29,253 nucleotides of DNA, taken from contig CAZLGG010000047.1 in the NCBI GenBank assembly GCA_964559135.1, positions 1-29,253 on the forward strand. The letters run 5' to 3'. The stretch is from DRQF01 sp964559135 (lineage in GTDB: Bacteria > Planctomycetota > GCA-002687715 > DRQF01). The notes beneath the pieces are model-generated. The model made no database searches and was not told the origin of the DNA. It saw only the letters and a list, made by a program, of their open reading frames with translations. Shown here piece by piece: positions 17,772 through 25,144 of the stretch (its first letter is position 1; the number at the start of each line of letters is the position of its first letter). A program made the translations under genes and the position numbers.

Positions 17772-18766
17772 GGTATGTCCTCGATGTCCAGCAGTCGGTC
17801 ATTATCGACCTCGGTGCGCACGAGACCGAACTCGCTCGCGTGTTTTTTCATGCGGCGAAAGAGCTCTTTGTTGCGACTCTTGACCAGGCGAAGTCGCTTC
17901 AATCCCTGCGCGGTGCAAAAACAGACACGCGCCTCCTTGTTGCCGAGGTCCGGGCGCCCGAGCATCCGCGCCACATTTTCGGCGGGGAACGTGGGGCGAT
18001 CAGGAAACGCGTCGCGCCGGCCCAGGACGAGGACGTGGTAGGGGAGAGAGCGCAGATCGAGCCCCAGCCGTCGGCCGAGGCGCATCCAGTCCGAGGACTG
18101 GAAGATCGCCGACGGCGGGGCCGCGAAGAAATGGCACCAGTCCGACGTGTTTTCCAAGGCGCCGCACGGGCCCTGATGGGGGCACGGATGCAGCACGATG
18201 AATTCCTCGCGCAAGAGATCTCTGATCGAGGACAGCCGCCGGGCGACGGCCTTCGACCCCGGTTCGACCCAGATGACGGTGCGACTCGTGCGCACGCGGG
18301 CGACGAGAGACGTCTCGTCGGCTGCGCTCATCTCACCGAGAACATGGCTGATGAGGAGAGGGTCCGCCTCGATCCCGGGGAATTCAGCGAGCTTCGAGAT
18401 TTCGACCTCGGGGTGTTCAGCAGCCACTTGCTGCGCGGCGAAATCCATGGATGCGTTCGACCGATCGTGGAGAAACACCCGCATGCAGGCTGGGAAATGG
18501 GCCACGAGGCGGCGGGAGGCTATGCCCGTCCCGCACCCCCAGTCCACCGCCTGAGTGGGAGAGAACATGGGCAACTCCCTCCGCACGGCGTTCAGAACTG
18601 CGTCCCATTTCCAGCCGATGCGCTGCGCGAAGACCGCTTCGTAGGCTCTGAGATCGCGGGCATCGCGCCAGTAGTCCGCAATCCCCTCGTCCGCCGTTCC
18701 CTCGCGCAGGAAACGGTCGCGCAGACGCTGCAGGCGTCGCAGGTCGTCGACTTCCTCCAAGGCCAT
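17768..18766 (-). CDS. Rsm22/METTL17-like methyltransferase-fold protein with Fe-S cysteines
   Basis: 332 residues. A Rossmann-type SAM motif is present at AVDWGCGTGIAS (about residues 73-84). The Rsm22 hallmark follows: HPCPHQGPC (C195, C201), SDWCHF (C211) and, later, VCFC (C282/C284), with the typical YHVLVLGR. In mitochondrial METTL17/Rsm22 these cysteines bind a [4Fe-4S] cluster and the protein helps assemble the small ribosomal subunit. By homology this one probably acts on ribosome assembly or rRNA, but whether it methylates is uncertain. It is translationally coupled to the downstream methyltransferase gene. The family call is confident. Confidence 0.85.
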   Translation of the reverse strand: MALEEVDDLRRLQRLRDRFLREGTADEGIADYWRDARDLRAYEAVFAQRIGWKWDAVLNAVRRELPMFSPTQAVDWGCGTGIASRRLVAHFPACMRVFLHDRSNASMDFAAQQVAAEHPEVEISKLAEFPGIEADPLLISHVLGEMSAADETSLVARVRTSRTVIWVEPGSKAVARRLSSIRDLLREEFIVLHPCPHQGPCGALENTSDWCHFFAAPPSAIFQSSDWMRLGRRLGLDLRSLPYHVLVLGRRDAFPDRPTFPAENVARMLGRPDLGNKEARVCFCTAQGLKRLRLVKSRNKELFRRMKKHASEFGLVRTEVDNDRLLDIEDIP

Positions 18767-18830
18767 GGGCCCAGGCTAACGCTCATCGCCAAGGGTTTCG
18801 CCTCACGGGTCGGCCGCTGGTCTGGGAGCC

Positions 18831-19286
18831 TCAGGCCGCGTGCTCGTCCACCGCGGCGAGGCGGACGAAATCCATGCTCGAAAGCATGCCCACCGGGCGA
18901 CCGAGGCCGTCCACGACCACGGCCCGATGAACGCCCGCATTCAGCAGGGCGCGTGCCGCGTCCTTGGCCTCCAACTCCTTGGGAACCTTCACGACCTTGC
19001 GGAGCATGGCCTTCTCAACGGGCATGCACTCCCACGGCTGCTTCTTGCAGACCACGTTCACCGGGGAATGCCATTCCGTGTCGATGCGGACGGTTTCGTG
19101 TTGGCCCTCGTGGATGTAGTGCATGATCTGCCCCATCGACACGATGCCGACAAGATGTCCGCCATCATCGATCACGGGGAGCCCGCCCACGCGGTGCTCC
19201 TGCATCAGGTCGACGGCCTCCATCAGCGTCTGATCGGGCCGGATCGTCACAAGTTTCTGCTGAGTGATGAGATCCGTGACTTTCAT
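18831..19286 (-). CDS. Two-CBS-domain protein
   Basis: 151 residues. I chose the ATG at 19286 because a perfect AAGGAGGT Shine-Dalgarno sequence lies 7-8 nt upstream; a longer open frame exists but has no such site. Two tandem CBS motifs are visible. The first spans about residues 1-60 (MKVTDLI, then VDLMQEHRVGGLPVIDD and GIVSMGQIM). The second is about 90-145 (AARALLNAGVHRAVVVD, then PVGMLSSMDFVRLA). Such stand-alone Bateman modules bind adenine nucleotides (AMP, ATP or SAM) and regulate partners. The partner is unknown. It is divergent from the CHAD/CYTH gene with a short shared upstream region. Confidence 0.92.
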   Translation of the reverse strand: MKVTDLITQQKLVTIRPDQTLMEAVDLMQEHRVGGLPVIDDGGHLVGIVSMGQIMHYIHEGQHETVRIDTEWHSPVNVVCKKQPWECMPVEKAMLRKVVKVPKELEAKDAARALLNAGVHRAVVVDGLGRPVGMLSSMDFVRLAAVDEHAA

Positions 19287-19369
19287 GGCGCACCTCCTTT
19301 CGCTGATTCCTCGAGACACGGTGCAATCATCGTGCCGTGAAGGGGTCCCCTCCCTGTATGATGTTTCTC

Positions 19370-20737
19370 ATGGACCGCACGACGTGGAATCCCGCCCAGC
19401 CTCTCGACGAGGCCGTGAGGCGTGTGCTCTTGGGTGGGCTGGACGCCCTCGAATTCGCCCTCGACGACGGTGACGATCGGCAAGGCCGCTTGCAGGCTCT
19501 CAGGGGGCTTTCGGTTTGGATGGATGCCTTCCGGCGCCCCCTCGGCCCCGCGGGACGAAGCGAACACCGTAAGGGAATTCGAAGGCTCGTGGCCCAGCTC
19601 GAGGAACGCGAAGCGTTCGCCGCGGCGCTCGATGTCCTGGAAACGGCGCCGACCCACTTCAGCCCTCGGAAAAGGCGATCCCTCGAGCAGGCGACCAAGA
19701 GTCTTCGGTTGGCGTTCGAGGACGAGGAGGGTCCAAGGACGTTGGCTCTGGACGGGGAGGCTCGCTCTCTTCTGAAGCGCTTGCGACGGCAGGCGCGGCG
19801 CTGGGAGGCGGACCTTTTACACGCGGCGGAATCCGAAGGACTGGGTTCCCGTCTCGCCGAACTTCTCGATGAAGCCGGCGAGCAACTGACGGCTCGCCTC
19901 GAGGAGGCCAGGGAACGTCCTCAGCCCGAGGTCGCGGCCGCCGTGGATGCGGGCCTGGACCGGATCGTGTCTCTGGCGCGACCGGCTGCCGAGCACGTCC
20001 CCTCGGTACGGGGGCTCATGGAATCGCTGACCGGTCTCCGCTCCCTTCTCCAGCCCTGGCTGATTCTCGCCAGGAGCTCGTCCGTCTTGGAGCGCACTGT
20101 CCTGCTGGACGAATCGCGCCCCACGGTCTCTCTCAGCGTCGCCGGAAAGACCGCTCTCCAGGCCTTCGTCGAGGTCTGCTTGCGTAACGCCGAGGATGCA
20201 GGAGCCAAGTTCGCGTCCTCTTGGTCGGACTCCAGAATGCAGGATCTTCGGGCACGCGTCGCGGATGTTGCGGCGGCCTTGAACGATAGGCCCGTTCCGG
20301 AAGCGACGGAGCGGATCTATCCCCTGAACCGGATGCCGCGCTTGCCCGAATCCTTCACGATGTGCGAGGTTCACGAGGGCTGGATCGACGGCGAGAAGAT
20401 GCACGAACACATCCGCTCGGAAAAGGAGGCGGACGGACCCCGTCGATTCTTCCGTCGCTTGGCCCTCGGGTCGGGCCCGCACGAGGCCATGGCCGAAGAG
20501 GCGATTCCCGAAGACCTGTTTCGGGCGCTGTGGAATTACGTCGGCTCGGCAGGGGTGAAGCGTCGCTGTTACACGGTCGAGGAAGGCGCTTTGACCTGGG
20601 AGATCGACGAGTACCTGGACCGCCCCCTGATTCTTGCTCGCGTCCTCTTGCCGCCGGGCATCGACGACCCTCGGGTCCCCGCCTGGTTGGAACGCCATCT
20701 CCAGTTGGAAGTGGAAACCGCAGATTCCACGACCTGA
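19370..20737 (+). CDS. CHAD-like protein with C-terminal CYTH domain
   Basis: About 455 residues from ATG 19370. GTG 19337 and ATG 19358 are alternatives and none has a clear ribosome-binding site. Residues roughly 5-320 are an all-helical, Arg-rich region resembling a CHAD domain (polyphosphate-associated), for example ALRGLSVWMDAFRRPLG followed by GIRRLVAQLE. The last 130 residues follow the CYTH/triphosphate-tunnel layout: RRFFRRLALGSG, then VKRRCYTVEEGALTWEIDEY and RPLILARVLLPPG with PAWL. The usual N-terminal ExExK motif is not seen, and the conserved EvEl strand is replaced by ARVLL, so catalytic activity is doubtful. The domain order is the reverse of common CYTH-CHAD proteins. The CYTH call is good; the CHAD call is moderate. 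Confidence 0.75.
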   Translation: MDRTTWNPAQPLDEAVRRVLLGGLDALEFALDDGDDRQGRLQALRGLSVWMDAFRRPLGPAGRSEHRKGIRRLVAQLEEREAFAAALDVLETAPTHFSPRKRRSLEQATKSLRLAFEDEEGPRTLALDGEARSLLKRLRRQARRWEADLLHAAESEGLGSRLAELLDEAGEQLTARLEEARERPQPEVAAAVDAGLDRIVSLARPAAEHVPSVRGLMESLTGLRSLLQPWLILARSSSVLERTVLLDESRPTVSLSVAGKTALQAFVEVCLRNAEDAGAKFASSWSDSRMQDLRARVADVAAALNDRPVPEATERIYPLNRMPRLPESFTMCEVHEGWIDGEKMHEHIRSEKEADGPRRFFRRLALGSGPHEAMAEEAIPEDLFRALWNYVGSAGVKRRCYTVEEGALTWEIDEYLDRPLILARVLLPPGIDDPRVPAWLERHLQLEVETADSTT

Positions 20738-20795
20738 GAGGCCGCCTGAGCACCGACCCCTTGACGATTTGTGTTCCGTGCCGTGGAGTCTCTTC

Positions 20796-21947
20796 ATGCA
20801 ACGCCGTGATTTTCTCCAGTCGGCGGCGACGGGCGCTTTGGCCCTCACCGCCTGGAATGACGCTCTCCAAGACATGGAGGACCCGCGTCAACGCCTCTTG
20901 TCCGAAGGCCCCGTCAAGCTCACCCGCGACGGACTCGACCTCGAGCCCAAGGAATACACTTGGCTCCTGGGTGAGCTGGCCAAGCATCCCAGCATGCAGG
21001 AAGACAGCTACTCTCGGGGCGGTGTGGTGGCCGCGCTCGAAGAGGCCTTCGCGCAGGCGGTGGGCAAGGAGCGCGCCGTTTTCTTCCCCACGGGGACACT
21101 CGCGAACCACGTTGCGATACGCCGCCTCTGCGAAGGCCGAGGGCGCAGGGTCGTCGTGCCCGCGGAAAGCCACCTCTTCAACGATTGCGGCGACTGCTGT
21201 CAGACCTTGAGTGGGCTGCACCTGATCCCCGTCGGCCCGGGAAGCCCGACCGTCACCACCGCGGCGCTGAACGATGTCGTGGAGCGTACGGCAACCGGTC
21301 GCGTTGCGATGCCCTTGGGAGCCCTCATGATCGAGTCTCCCGTACGCCGACAATCGAACCGTCGGCAGGACTTCGATGAGATGCAGGCCGTCACGCGCCG
21401 CGCCGCTGAATTGGGCATGGGACGCCATCTCGACGGCGCCCGCATCTTTACAGAGTCGATTTTCAGCGGTATCTCGGTCAAGACCTACGCGGCCATGTTC
21501 GACACGGTCTATGTGTCCCTGTACAAGGCCTTCCACACGCCGACCGGGGCCGTCTTGACGGGGCCCGCGGACCTTCTCGACGGTCTCTATCACGAGCGAC
21601 GCATGTTCGGCGCGGGGCTGCCCAGGGTCTGGCCGTTCGCGGCGGTGGCCCTGCTCTTCCTGGACGGCATGAAAGTGCGCATGAGCGAAGCGAAACGTCG
21701 CGGCGACATCATCCTGGCGGCGCTGAAAAAAAGCGGCGACTTCGATGTGACGGTCTTCCCGGACGGGACGAACGTCGTCCTCCTGCGCCCCCACGTCGCC
21801 GATCTCGACGCTTACGCCGCTCGGGTCCGCAAACGGGGCGTGCGCCTGCCCAAGGCCCATGGCGACCCGGCCCATTTCGCCATCAAGATCAACGAGACCC
21901 TTCTCCGTCGCGAACCGGACGCCGTTCTCGCCGCACTCCGCCTCTGA
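20796..21947 (+). CDS. Threonine-aldolase-like PLP enzyme with export-type N-terminus
   Basis: 383 residues from ATG 20796, chosen because GGAG lies about 8 nt upstream; the open frame extends further but overlaps the preceding gene. The first 18 residues (QRRDFLQSAATGALALTA) look like a twin-arginine or Sec signal. The rest fits the beta-eliminating lyase/L-threonine aldolase family: FFPTGTLANHVAIR, HLDGARIF and the PLP lysine Lys244 in SLYKAFHTPTGAVLTG. The expected reaction is threonine or allo-threonine cleavage to glycine and acetaldehyde, or a related reaction. The signal suggests an extracytoplasmic variant, which is unusual for this family. It follows the CHAD/CYTH gene by 58 bp. Confidence 0.87.
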   Translation: MQRRDFLQSAATGALALTAWNDALQDMEDPRQRLLSEGPVKLTRDGLDLEPKEYTWLLGELAKHPSMQEDSYSRGGVVAALEEAFAQAVGKERAVFFPTGTLANHVAIRRLCEGRGRRVVVPAESHLFNDCGDCCQTLSGLHLIPVGPGSPTVTTAALNDVVERTATGRVAMPLGALMIESPVRRQSNRRQDFDEMQAVTRRAAELGMGRHLDGARIFTESIFSGISVKTYAAMFDTVYVSLYKAFHTPTGAVLTGPADLLDGLYHERRMFGAGLPRVWPFAAVALLFLDGMKVRMSEAKRRGDIILAALKKSGDFDVTVFPDGTNVVLLRPHVADLDAYAARVRKRGVRLPKAHGDPAHFAIKINETLLRREPDAVLAALRL

Positions 21948-21991
21948 GAGGGCTTGCCCGAATCCCATGTCCACGTCATCCTGGGCGTCCC

Positions 21992-22065
21992 GGGCCCTTA
22001 GCTCAGTTGGTTAGAGCAGGAGACTCATAATCTCTTGGTCGTTGGTTCGAGTCCAACAGGGCCCA
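21992..22065 (+). tRNA. tRNA with CAU anticodon, probably tRNA-Ile2 (lysidine type)
   Basis: It folds as a complete 74-nt cloverleaf: acceptor GGGCCCT paired with AGGGCCC (22058-22064), discriminator A65, D-arm GCTC/GAGC, anticodon stem GGAGA/TCTCT and T-arm GTTGG/CCAAC with loop TTCGAGT. The anticodon CAT is at 22026-22028. CCA is not encoded. The body closely resembles E. coli ileX/ileY tRNA (the TTAGCTCAG start, GACTCATAATC and TTGGTCG blocks), so it is more likely the AUA-reading tRNA-Ile2, whose C34 is modified to lysidine, than elongator tRNA-Met. An elongator Met identity is not excluded. Confidence 0.9.
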
Positions 22066-22302
22066 CTCATTCAATTCGGGGACGCGTGCCGAGCGGGAGN
22101 NNNNNNNNNNNNNNNNNNNNNNNNNNNNNNNNNNNNNNNNNNNNNNNNNNNNNNNNNNNNNNNNNNNNNNNNNNNNNNNNNNNNNNNNNNNNNNNNNNNA
22201 GTCGATCTTCGCAGCCCGGTGGCTATGAGTTGGACTCGCCCCAACGACCAAGAGTTTTCTTGTCGTCAAGGTTGGCGCGCTCCGCTCCGCTCCGCGCACC
22301 GA
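22046..22302 (+). repeat. tRNA-derived tandem repeat, copy 1 (interrupted by N gap)
   Basis: The unit begins inside the T-loop of the tRNA (TTCGAGTCC...) and runs through the acceptor end, then 34 bp of flank, then the N gap, then 22200-22302. Without the Ns, and collapsing an AG shared across the gap, it is 155 nt, identical in length to copy 2 and differing at one base (TTTTC versus CTTTC after AAGAG). At 22229-22254 it holds an inverted copy of tRNA bases 22032-22057, matching 24 of 26. Confidence 0.8.
22100..22199. other. Assembly gap, 100 N
   Basis: Exactly 100 Ns, the usual placeholder for a scaffold gap of unknown length. The flanks, ...GCGGGAG and AGTCGATC..., join to match the intact second repeat copy if AG is collapsed. 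The true gap may therefore be zero, or may hide further copies of the 155-bp unit. Confidence 0.98.
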
Positions 22303-22330
22303 CGCGACCGGCCCTTGGGGGCCGCTCGCG
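22303..22330. repeat. 28-nt hairpin filling the linker between repeat copies
   Basis: The linker CGCGACCGGCCC-TTGG-GGGCCGCTCGCG folds completely: 12-nt arms with one C-C mismatch around a TTGG tetraloop. It lies directly upstream of the T-arm and acceptor fragment of copy 2, the place held in copy 1 by the 5' part of the real tRNA. There is no T-tract after it, so it does not look like an ordinary intrinsic terminator. Confidence 0.6.
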
Positions 22331-22485
22331 TTCGAGTCCAACAGGGCCCACTCATTCAATTCGGGGACGCGTGCCGAGCGGGAGTCGATCTTCGCAGCCC
22401 GGTGGCTATGAGTTGGACTCGCCCCAACGACCAAGAGCTTTCTTGTCGTCAAGGTTGGCGCGCTCCGCTCCGCTCCGCGCACCGA
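22331..22485 (+). repeat. tRNA-derived tandem repeat, copy 2 (intact, 155 bp)
   Basis: It starts with the T-loop, T-stem and 3' acceptor strand of the tRNA (20 nt identical to 22046-22065) followed by the same 34-bp flank. The remainder equals copy 1 after the gap. It contains the inverted tRNA piece at 22412-22437 and a GC-rich CTCCG triplet run at its end. The 5' part of a tRNA is absent, so this copy cannot make a tRNA. The unit codes for nothing convincing; a frame through it yields only the well-known spurious antisense-tRNA peptide. Confidence 0.85.
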
Positions 22486-22510
22486 TCCCCCGACGAACAT
22501 CGTCCTCGTC

Positions 22511-23178
22511 TCAGGCAGGGGTTTCGCGGAGGATCATGATCTTCTGCCAGATCTTTCGGCTGAGGCCGGTGCAGAGGGACTCGAGGTCGTTGGCCTCCCG
22601 GGCGACTTCCGGGTCACCCACGCCGGCCACGTAGAGGAATCCGAGCTTTCCCACGAGCGACAGCATCTCCGAACAGTAGTCCAGGTAGCGCCCCAGCTCA
22701 CCGGGAGTGAGGTCGCGCTTCGGCGAGTGCTCCGTGGGCGCCGCCGACTTCAAGACTGAGTCCGGATCCTTGTCCAACTGATGCATGTCGATCACATGGG
22801 CAACCTCTCGCAATCGGTTCAAGGCTGCAACAGACCTCCTCGCTTCAGGCGGACATCGAGACTCCAAAGGAAGTAGATGGCCACGGAAAGAAAGATGAGC
22901 AGGTTGGAGACTTCCACGGCGGCCTCGACCCATGTCAGCCAAGTGAAATCCGCGGAGCCCGACGCGACCGCCGGGCCGATCGAAACGACCGCGGCGATCA
23001 GCACCAAGATGGCGAGGAGCGAGACGATTTGAATCCAATAATTCGGACGGGCGATTCTCGCCACCGTGGCTTGCGTGTCCCGCGCGACGCGCTCCAGGTC
23101 CACGCACGTTTGATGCAAGCCTCTCCCGGCAAAGCGATCACCGATCCGAAGGGTCAGCCTGTGGACCGTCGTGATCAC
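22511..23178 (-). pseudogene. Two-TM conserved membrane protein, apparently frameshifted
   Basis: The upstream frame (23178 to 22819, GTG start) gives 119 residues with two transmembrane helices (IVSLLAILVLIAAVVSIG and LLIFLSVAIYFLW) and ends LKRGGLLQP-stop. The next frame continues without a gap as ALNRLREVAHVIDMHQL, later RYLDYCSEMLSLVGKLGFLY, and ends GLSRKIWQKIMIL plus five residues. These two parts look like one protein of a conserved family in which LxxRLKR...LxxLRxxAHVIDMHQL is continuous. A single missing T near 22820 would restore it. It may be a sequencing error, a true mutation or two coupled genes; a GTG with GAGAGG about 8 nt upstream could start the second part near HVIDMHQL. 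The function of the family is unknown. Confidence 0.65.
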
Positions 23179-23389
23179 GATGTCGGAGTCGATGCGGGGG
23201 GAAATGACCTATCCTCTACAGGTGATGGAACGCTGCGAGATTCTCGACTTCATCGCCTCCAGACCTTACCCGCCCCCGAGAGTCGTCGGAAGCCACAGGG
23301 AGCGAAAATCCACTTTCCGACCCCGTGATCCGGCCTTCCATGCGACATGAGGAGGCACTGGTGGCGAGACTCTTGCGAGGGGCAGGGGG

Positions 23390-24295
23390 CTACTGGAGTA
23401 GCCCCACGATCTTGAAAGACGTGTTCTTGGTGAACGTGTCGTTGATGTCGAGCCAGATGTTGACGAAATCCGGATTGACAAGCGACAGTCCAGAGACGGT
23501 GACGCCTCCTCCCTCCTGATTCACGACGACCGCAGCACCGGGAACGATATGGTCGTTGGCATCTCGAACCTCTCCCCCCTCGAATTTGAGCCCGGACTCA
23601 TTGCTCACGAGAGTGACCACTGCACCCGTCAAGACACCGGACCCACTGACGTTTTTCAAGCCGATCAAGACACCCGTGCGGATCGTAGGGGCATTGCCGT
23701 CTATCAAAACCTTCTGCACAGTGTCGTCGATGTCCGCCGTACCCAAGATTTCATAGTGTTTGCCTGTCGATGCATTCTTCTGTGAGAAGCTCATCTTGAT
23801 CCGAAAATTGTTCGGTTCGACGAAGTGATCCACTTGAGCGTCGTAGCTCACTGACGCGCCGCGACTGATAGGCTCCACAAGATTGAATGTCGCAACACCC
23901 CCGCTCGTCCCAGCCAGCGTTGCCACGTGCGTTGGAGGAGATGATCCGTTTCCCGTTCTCAGTTGGCTCACCGGCGCGCCACCGCTGAGGGTTTTCAGCT
24001 TGTTGCCCTGAAGATCCTCGAACCAGATTTTGACATCGTGAATCTTCCTGATCCCGGTCGTTTGATTTTTCAAGGCCCCATCGAGTTCCCTTTCGTCGTC
24101 CTGTTGCTCGCTCGGCCCGGGCAGGTCGATGATGCCACTCGAGAGGTTGCCTGAAGATGTTGTCGTGGAATCGGTCAGGCGGTGATTCGATGTGACCGGT
24201 GGGCCACCTGTGCGGAGGACACCTTGCTCCGTACCTAGTACACCCAAAATGCCAAGGAAAGCTATAACGCTCCATCCGGCTCGTGCTGACATCAT
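23390..24295 (-). CDS. Secreted hypothetical protein of lower GC
   Basis: 301 residues from ATG 24295, with GAGGAGG 8 nt upstream. The N-terminus is a Sec-type signal (SVIAFLGILGVLG). The mature part is rich in Ser, Thr, Gly, Asn and Val, with a beta-strand-like character (for example VSYDAQVDHFVEPNNFRI and GVLTGAVVTLVSNESG) and no cysteines, consistent with an exported beta-sandwich or adhesin-like protein. No family recognised. By eye its GC content is clearly below that of the flanking genes, which hints at a foreign origin or relaxed selection. It stands alone between the frameshifted membrane gene and the acetyltransferase. Confidence 0.7.
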   Translation of the reverse strand: MMSARAGWSVIAFLGILGVLGTEQGVLRTGGPPVTSNHRLTDSTTTSSGNLSSGIIDLPGPSEQQDDERELDGALKNQTTGIRKIHDVKIWFEDLQGNKLKTLSGGAPVSQLRTGNGSSPPTHVATLAGTSGGVATFNLVEPISRGASVSYDAQVDHFVEPNNFRIKMSFSQKNASTGKHYEILGTADIDDTVQKVLIDGNAPTIRTGVLIGLKNVSGSGVLTGAVVTLVSNESGLKFEGGEVRDANDHIVPGAAVVVNQEGGGVTVSGLSLVNPDFVNIWLDINDTFTKNTSFKIVGLLQ

Positions 24296-24540
24296 GTTGA
24301 TGTCCTCCTCGCTTTGAATCCTCGATCTCTATTCGATCAGCAGTGGGGGAGTGATCAGTTTTCTCAATATAGCCGAAGCTCGGGGGGGGCAACCAGGAAA
24401 CCTTCGTGATGCGGGAGGCCTCCCGGACGAGGATGTCTTCATCGAGGTCGAGGTGGACGGCGTGTGTGGTGACAAAGAACCCGTCGCTGATCATGACGAG
24501 ACACCGACTCACGTCGGATTCGAGGCTCCTGAAAGCACCG
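24296..24540. other. Intergenic region, 245 bp, no convincing gene
   Basis: It lies between the secreted-protein gene and the stop of the GNAT gene, both on the minus strand. The ribosome-binding site of the secreted-protein gene is at its left edge. A minus-strand frame here contains MISDGFFVTTHAVHLDLDED, which has the look of coding sequence, but it has no supported start and runs on in the wrong frame through the secreted-protein gene. It may be a gene fragment. I see no terminator. Confidence 0.4.
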
Positions 24541-25080
24541 TCACTCGAGATCGCGGGTGTAGGCGAGGAGGTCGACGTCCTTGGCATCGGAGAGGTTGGG
24601 GAACGCCGCACAGGCGGTGAGGCGACCTTCGAGTTCGAAACCCCCTTTCTCCAGCACGCGGATCGACGCCGCGTTGTCCGGGTGGCAGCAGGCCAACAGG
24701 CGGGGGAGTTGCAACGAACACGCCACGTCGACCATGGCCCCAAGGGCTTCAGTGGCGAAGCCCTTCCCCCAGGCATCCCGTGCCAGCACATAGCCCGTCA
24801 TGGGACGGTCGGGAATCGCAAAATCGAGTCCGGTGCTTCCCAATAGGCGATCCTCTTCCCGGGAGAAGATCAGGTAGGGACCCGCGGCCGTGGCCTCCCA
24901 GGCCGCGTCGCTCAACCGGAGGAACTCCCTGGTCACCTCCACGGATCGATGTGTGGGCCAGTGCAGGTACCGCGTGACCTCCGGGTCAGAGGCGTAGCGG
25001 TCGAAGATCATCCGAGCGTCGTCCATGAGGGGCCGCCGCAGGGAAAGTCGCTTCGTTTCGATGGTCTCGGGGGCTTGCAC
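24541..25080 (-). CDS. GNAT acetyltransferase, RimJ/RimL type
   Basis: 179 residues starting at GTG 25080, with AAAGGGA about 9 nt upstream. The family pattern is complete: an opening IETKRLSLRRPLMDDA, a SDPEVTRYLHWPTH block, the acetyl-CoA loop ARDAWGKGFATEALG, and CHPDNAASIRVLEKGGFELEGR. It would transfer an acetyl group from acetyl-CoA to an N-terminal amine or small molecule in the cytoplasm; the acceptor is unknown. It is 64 bp downstream of the sulfur-transporter operon on the same strand and could be read through from it, without an obvious functional link. Confidence 0.92.
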   Translation of the reverse strand: MQAPETIETKRLSLRRPLMDDARMIFDRYASDPEVTRYLHWPTHRSVEVTREFLRLSDAAWEATAAGPYLIFSREEDRLLGSTGLDFAIPDRPMTGYVLARDAWGKGFATEALGAMVDVACSLQLPRLLACCHPDNAASIRVLEKGGFELEGRLTACAAFPNLSDAKDVDLLAYTRDLE

Positions 25081-25144
25081 GGTCGTGGTCCCTTTCTTGC
25101 TGCGTTCATGCTACAGGACCGCCCCACGAATCCCAGGATCATCT

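Noticed and set aside
20738..20795. Promoter with TTGACG before the threonine-aldolase-like gene
   Set aside because: There is a reasonable -35-like hexamer but no -10 at a proper distance.
20355..21974. Minus-strand open frame of 539 residues
   Set aside because: It is antisense to the threonine-aldolase-like gene and the CYTH coding region; no recognisable motif.
22046..22485. CRISPR array
   Set aside because: There are only two long, near-identical units with a hairpin linker, no short repeats with unique spacers, and no cas genes.
22046..22485. attL/attR of an integrated element at the tRNA 3' end
   Set aside because: The tRNA 3' end is duplicated, but no integrase is present in the window, the copies are less than 300 bp apart, and the homology continues well past the tRNA, which fits tandem duplication better.
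22003..22500. Minus-strand open frame with the peptide WALLDSNQRPRDYESPALTN over the tRNA
   Set aside because: This is the well-known spurious translation of the antisense strand of a tRNA gene, extended here by the repeats and through the N gap.
22815..22850. Programmed -1 frameshift site
   Set aside because: No slippery heptamer and no obvious downstream pseudoknot could be seen.
23224..23349. Short plus-strand frame of about 41 codons
   Set aside because: It has no good ribosome-binding site, an Arg/Pro-rich composition and no recognisable feature. The interval 23179-23389 otherwise shows nothing supportable.
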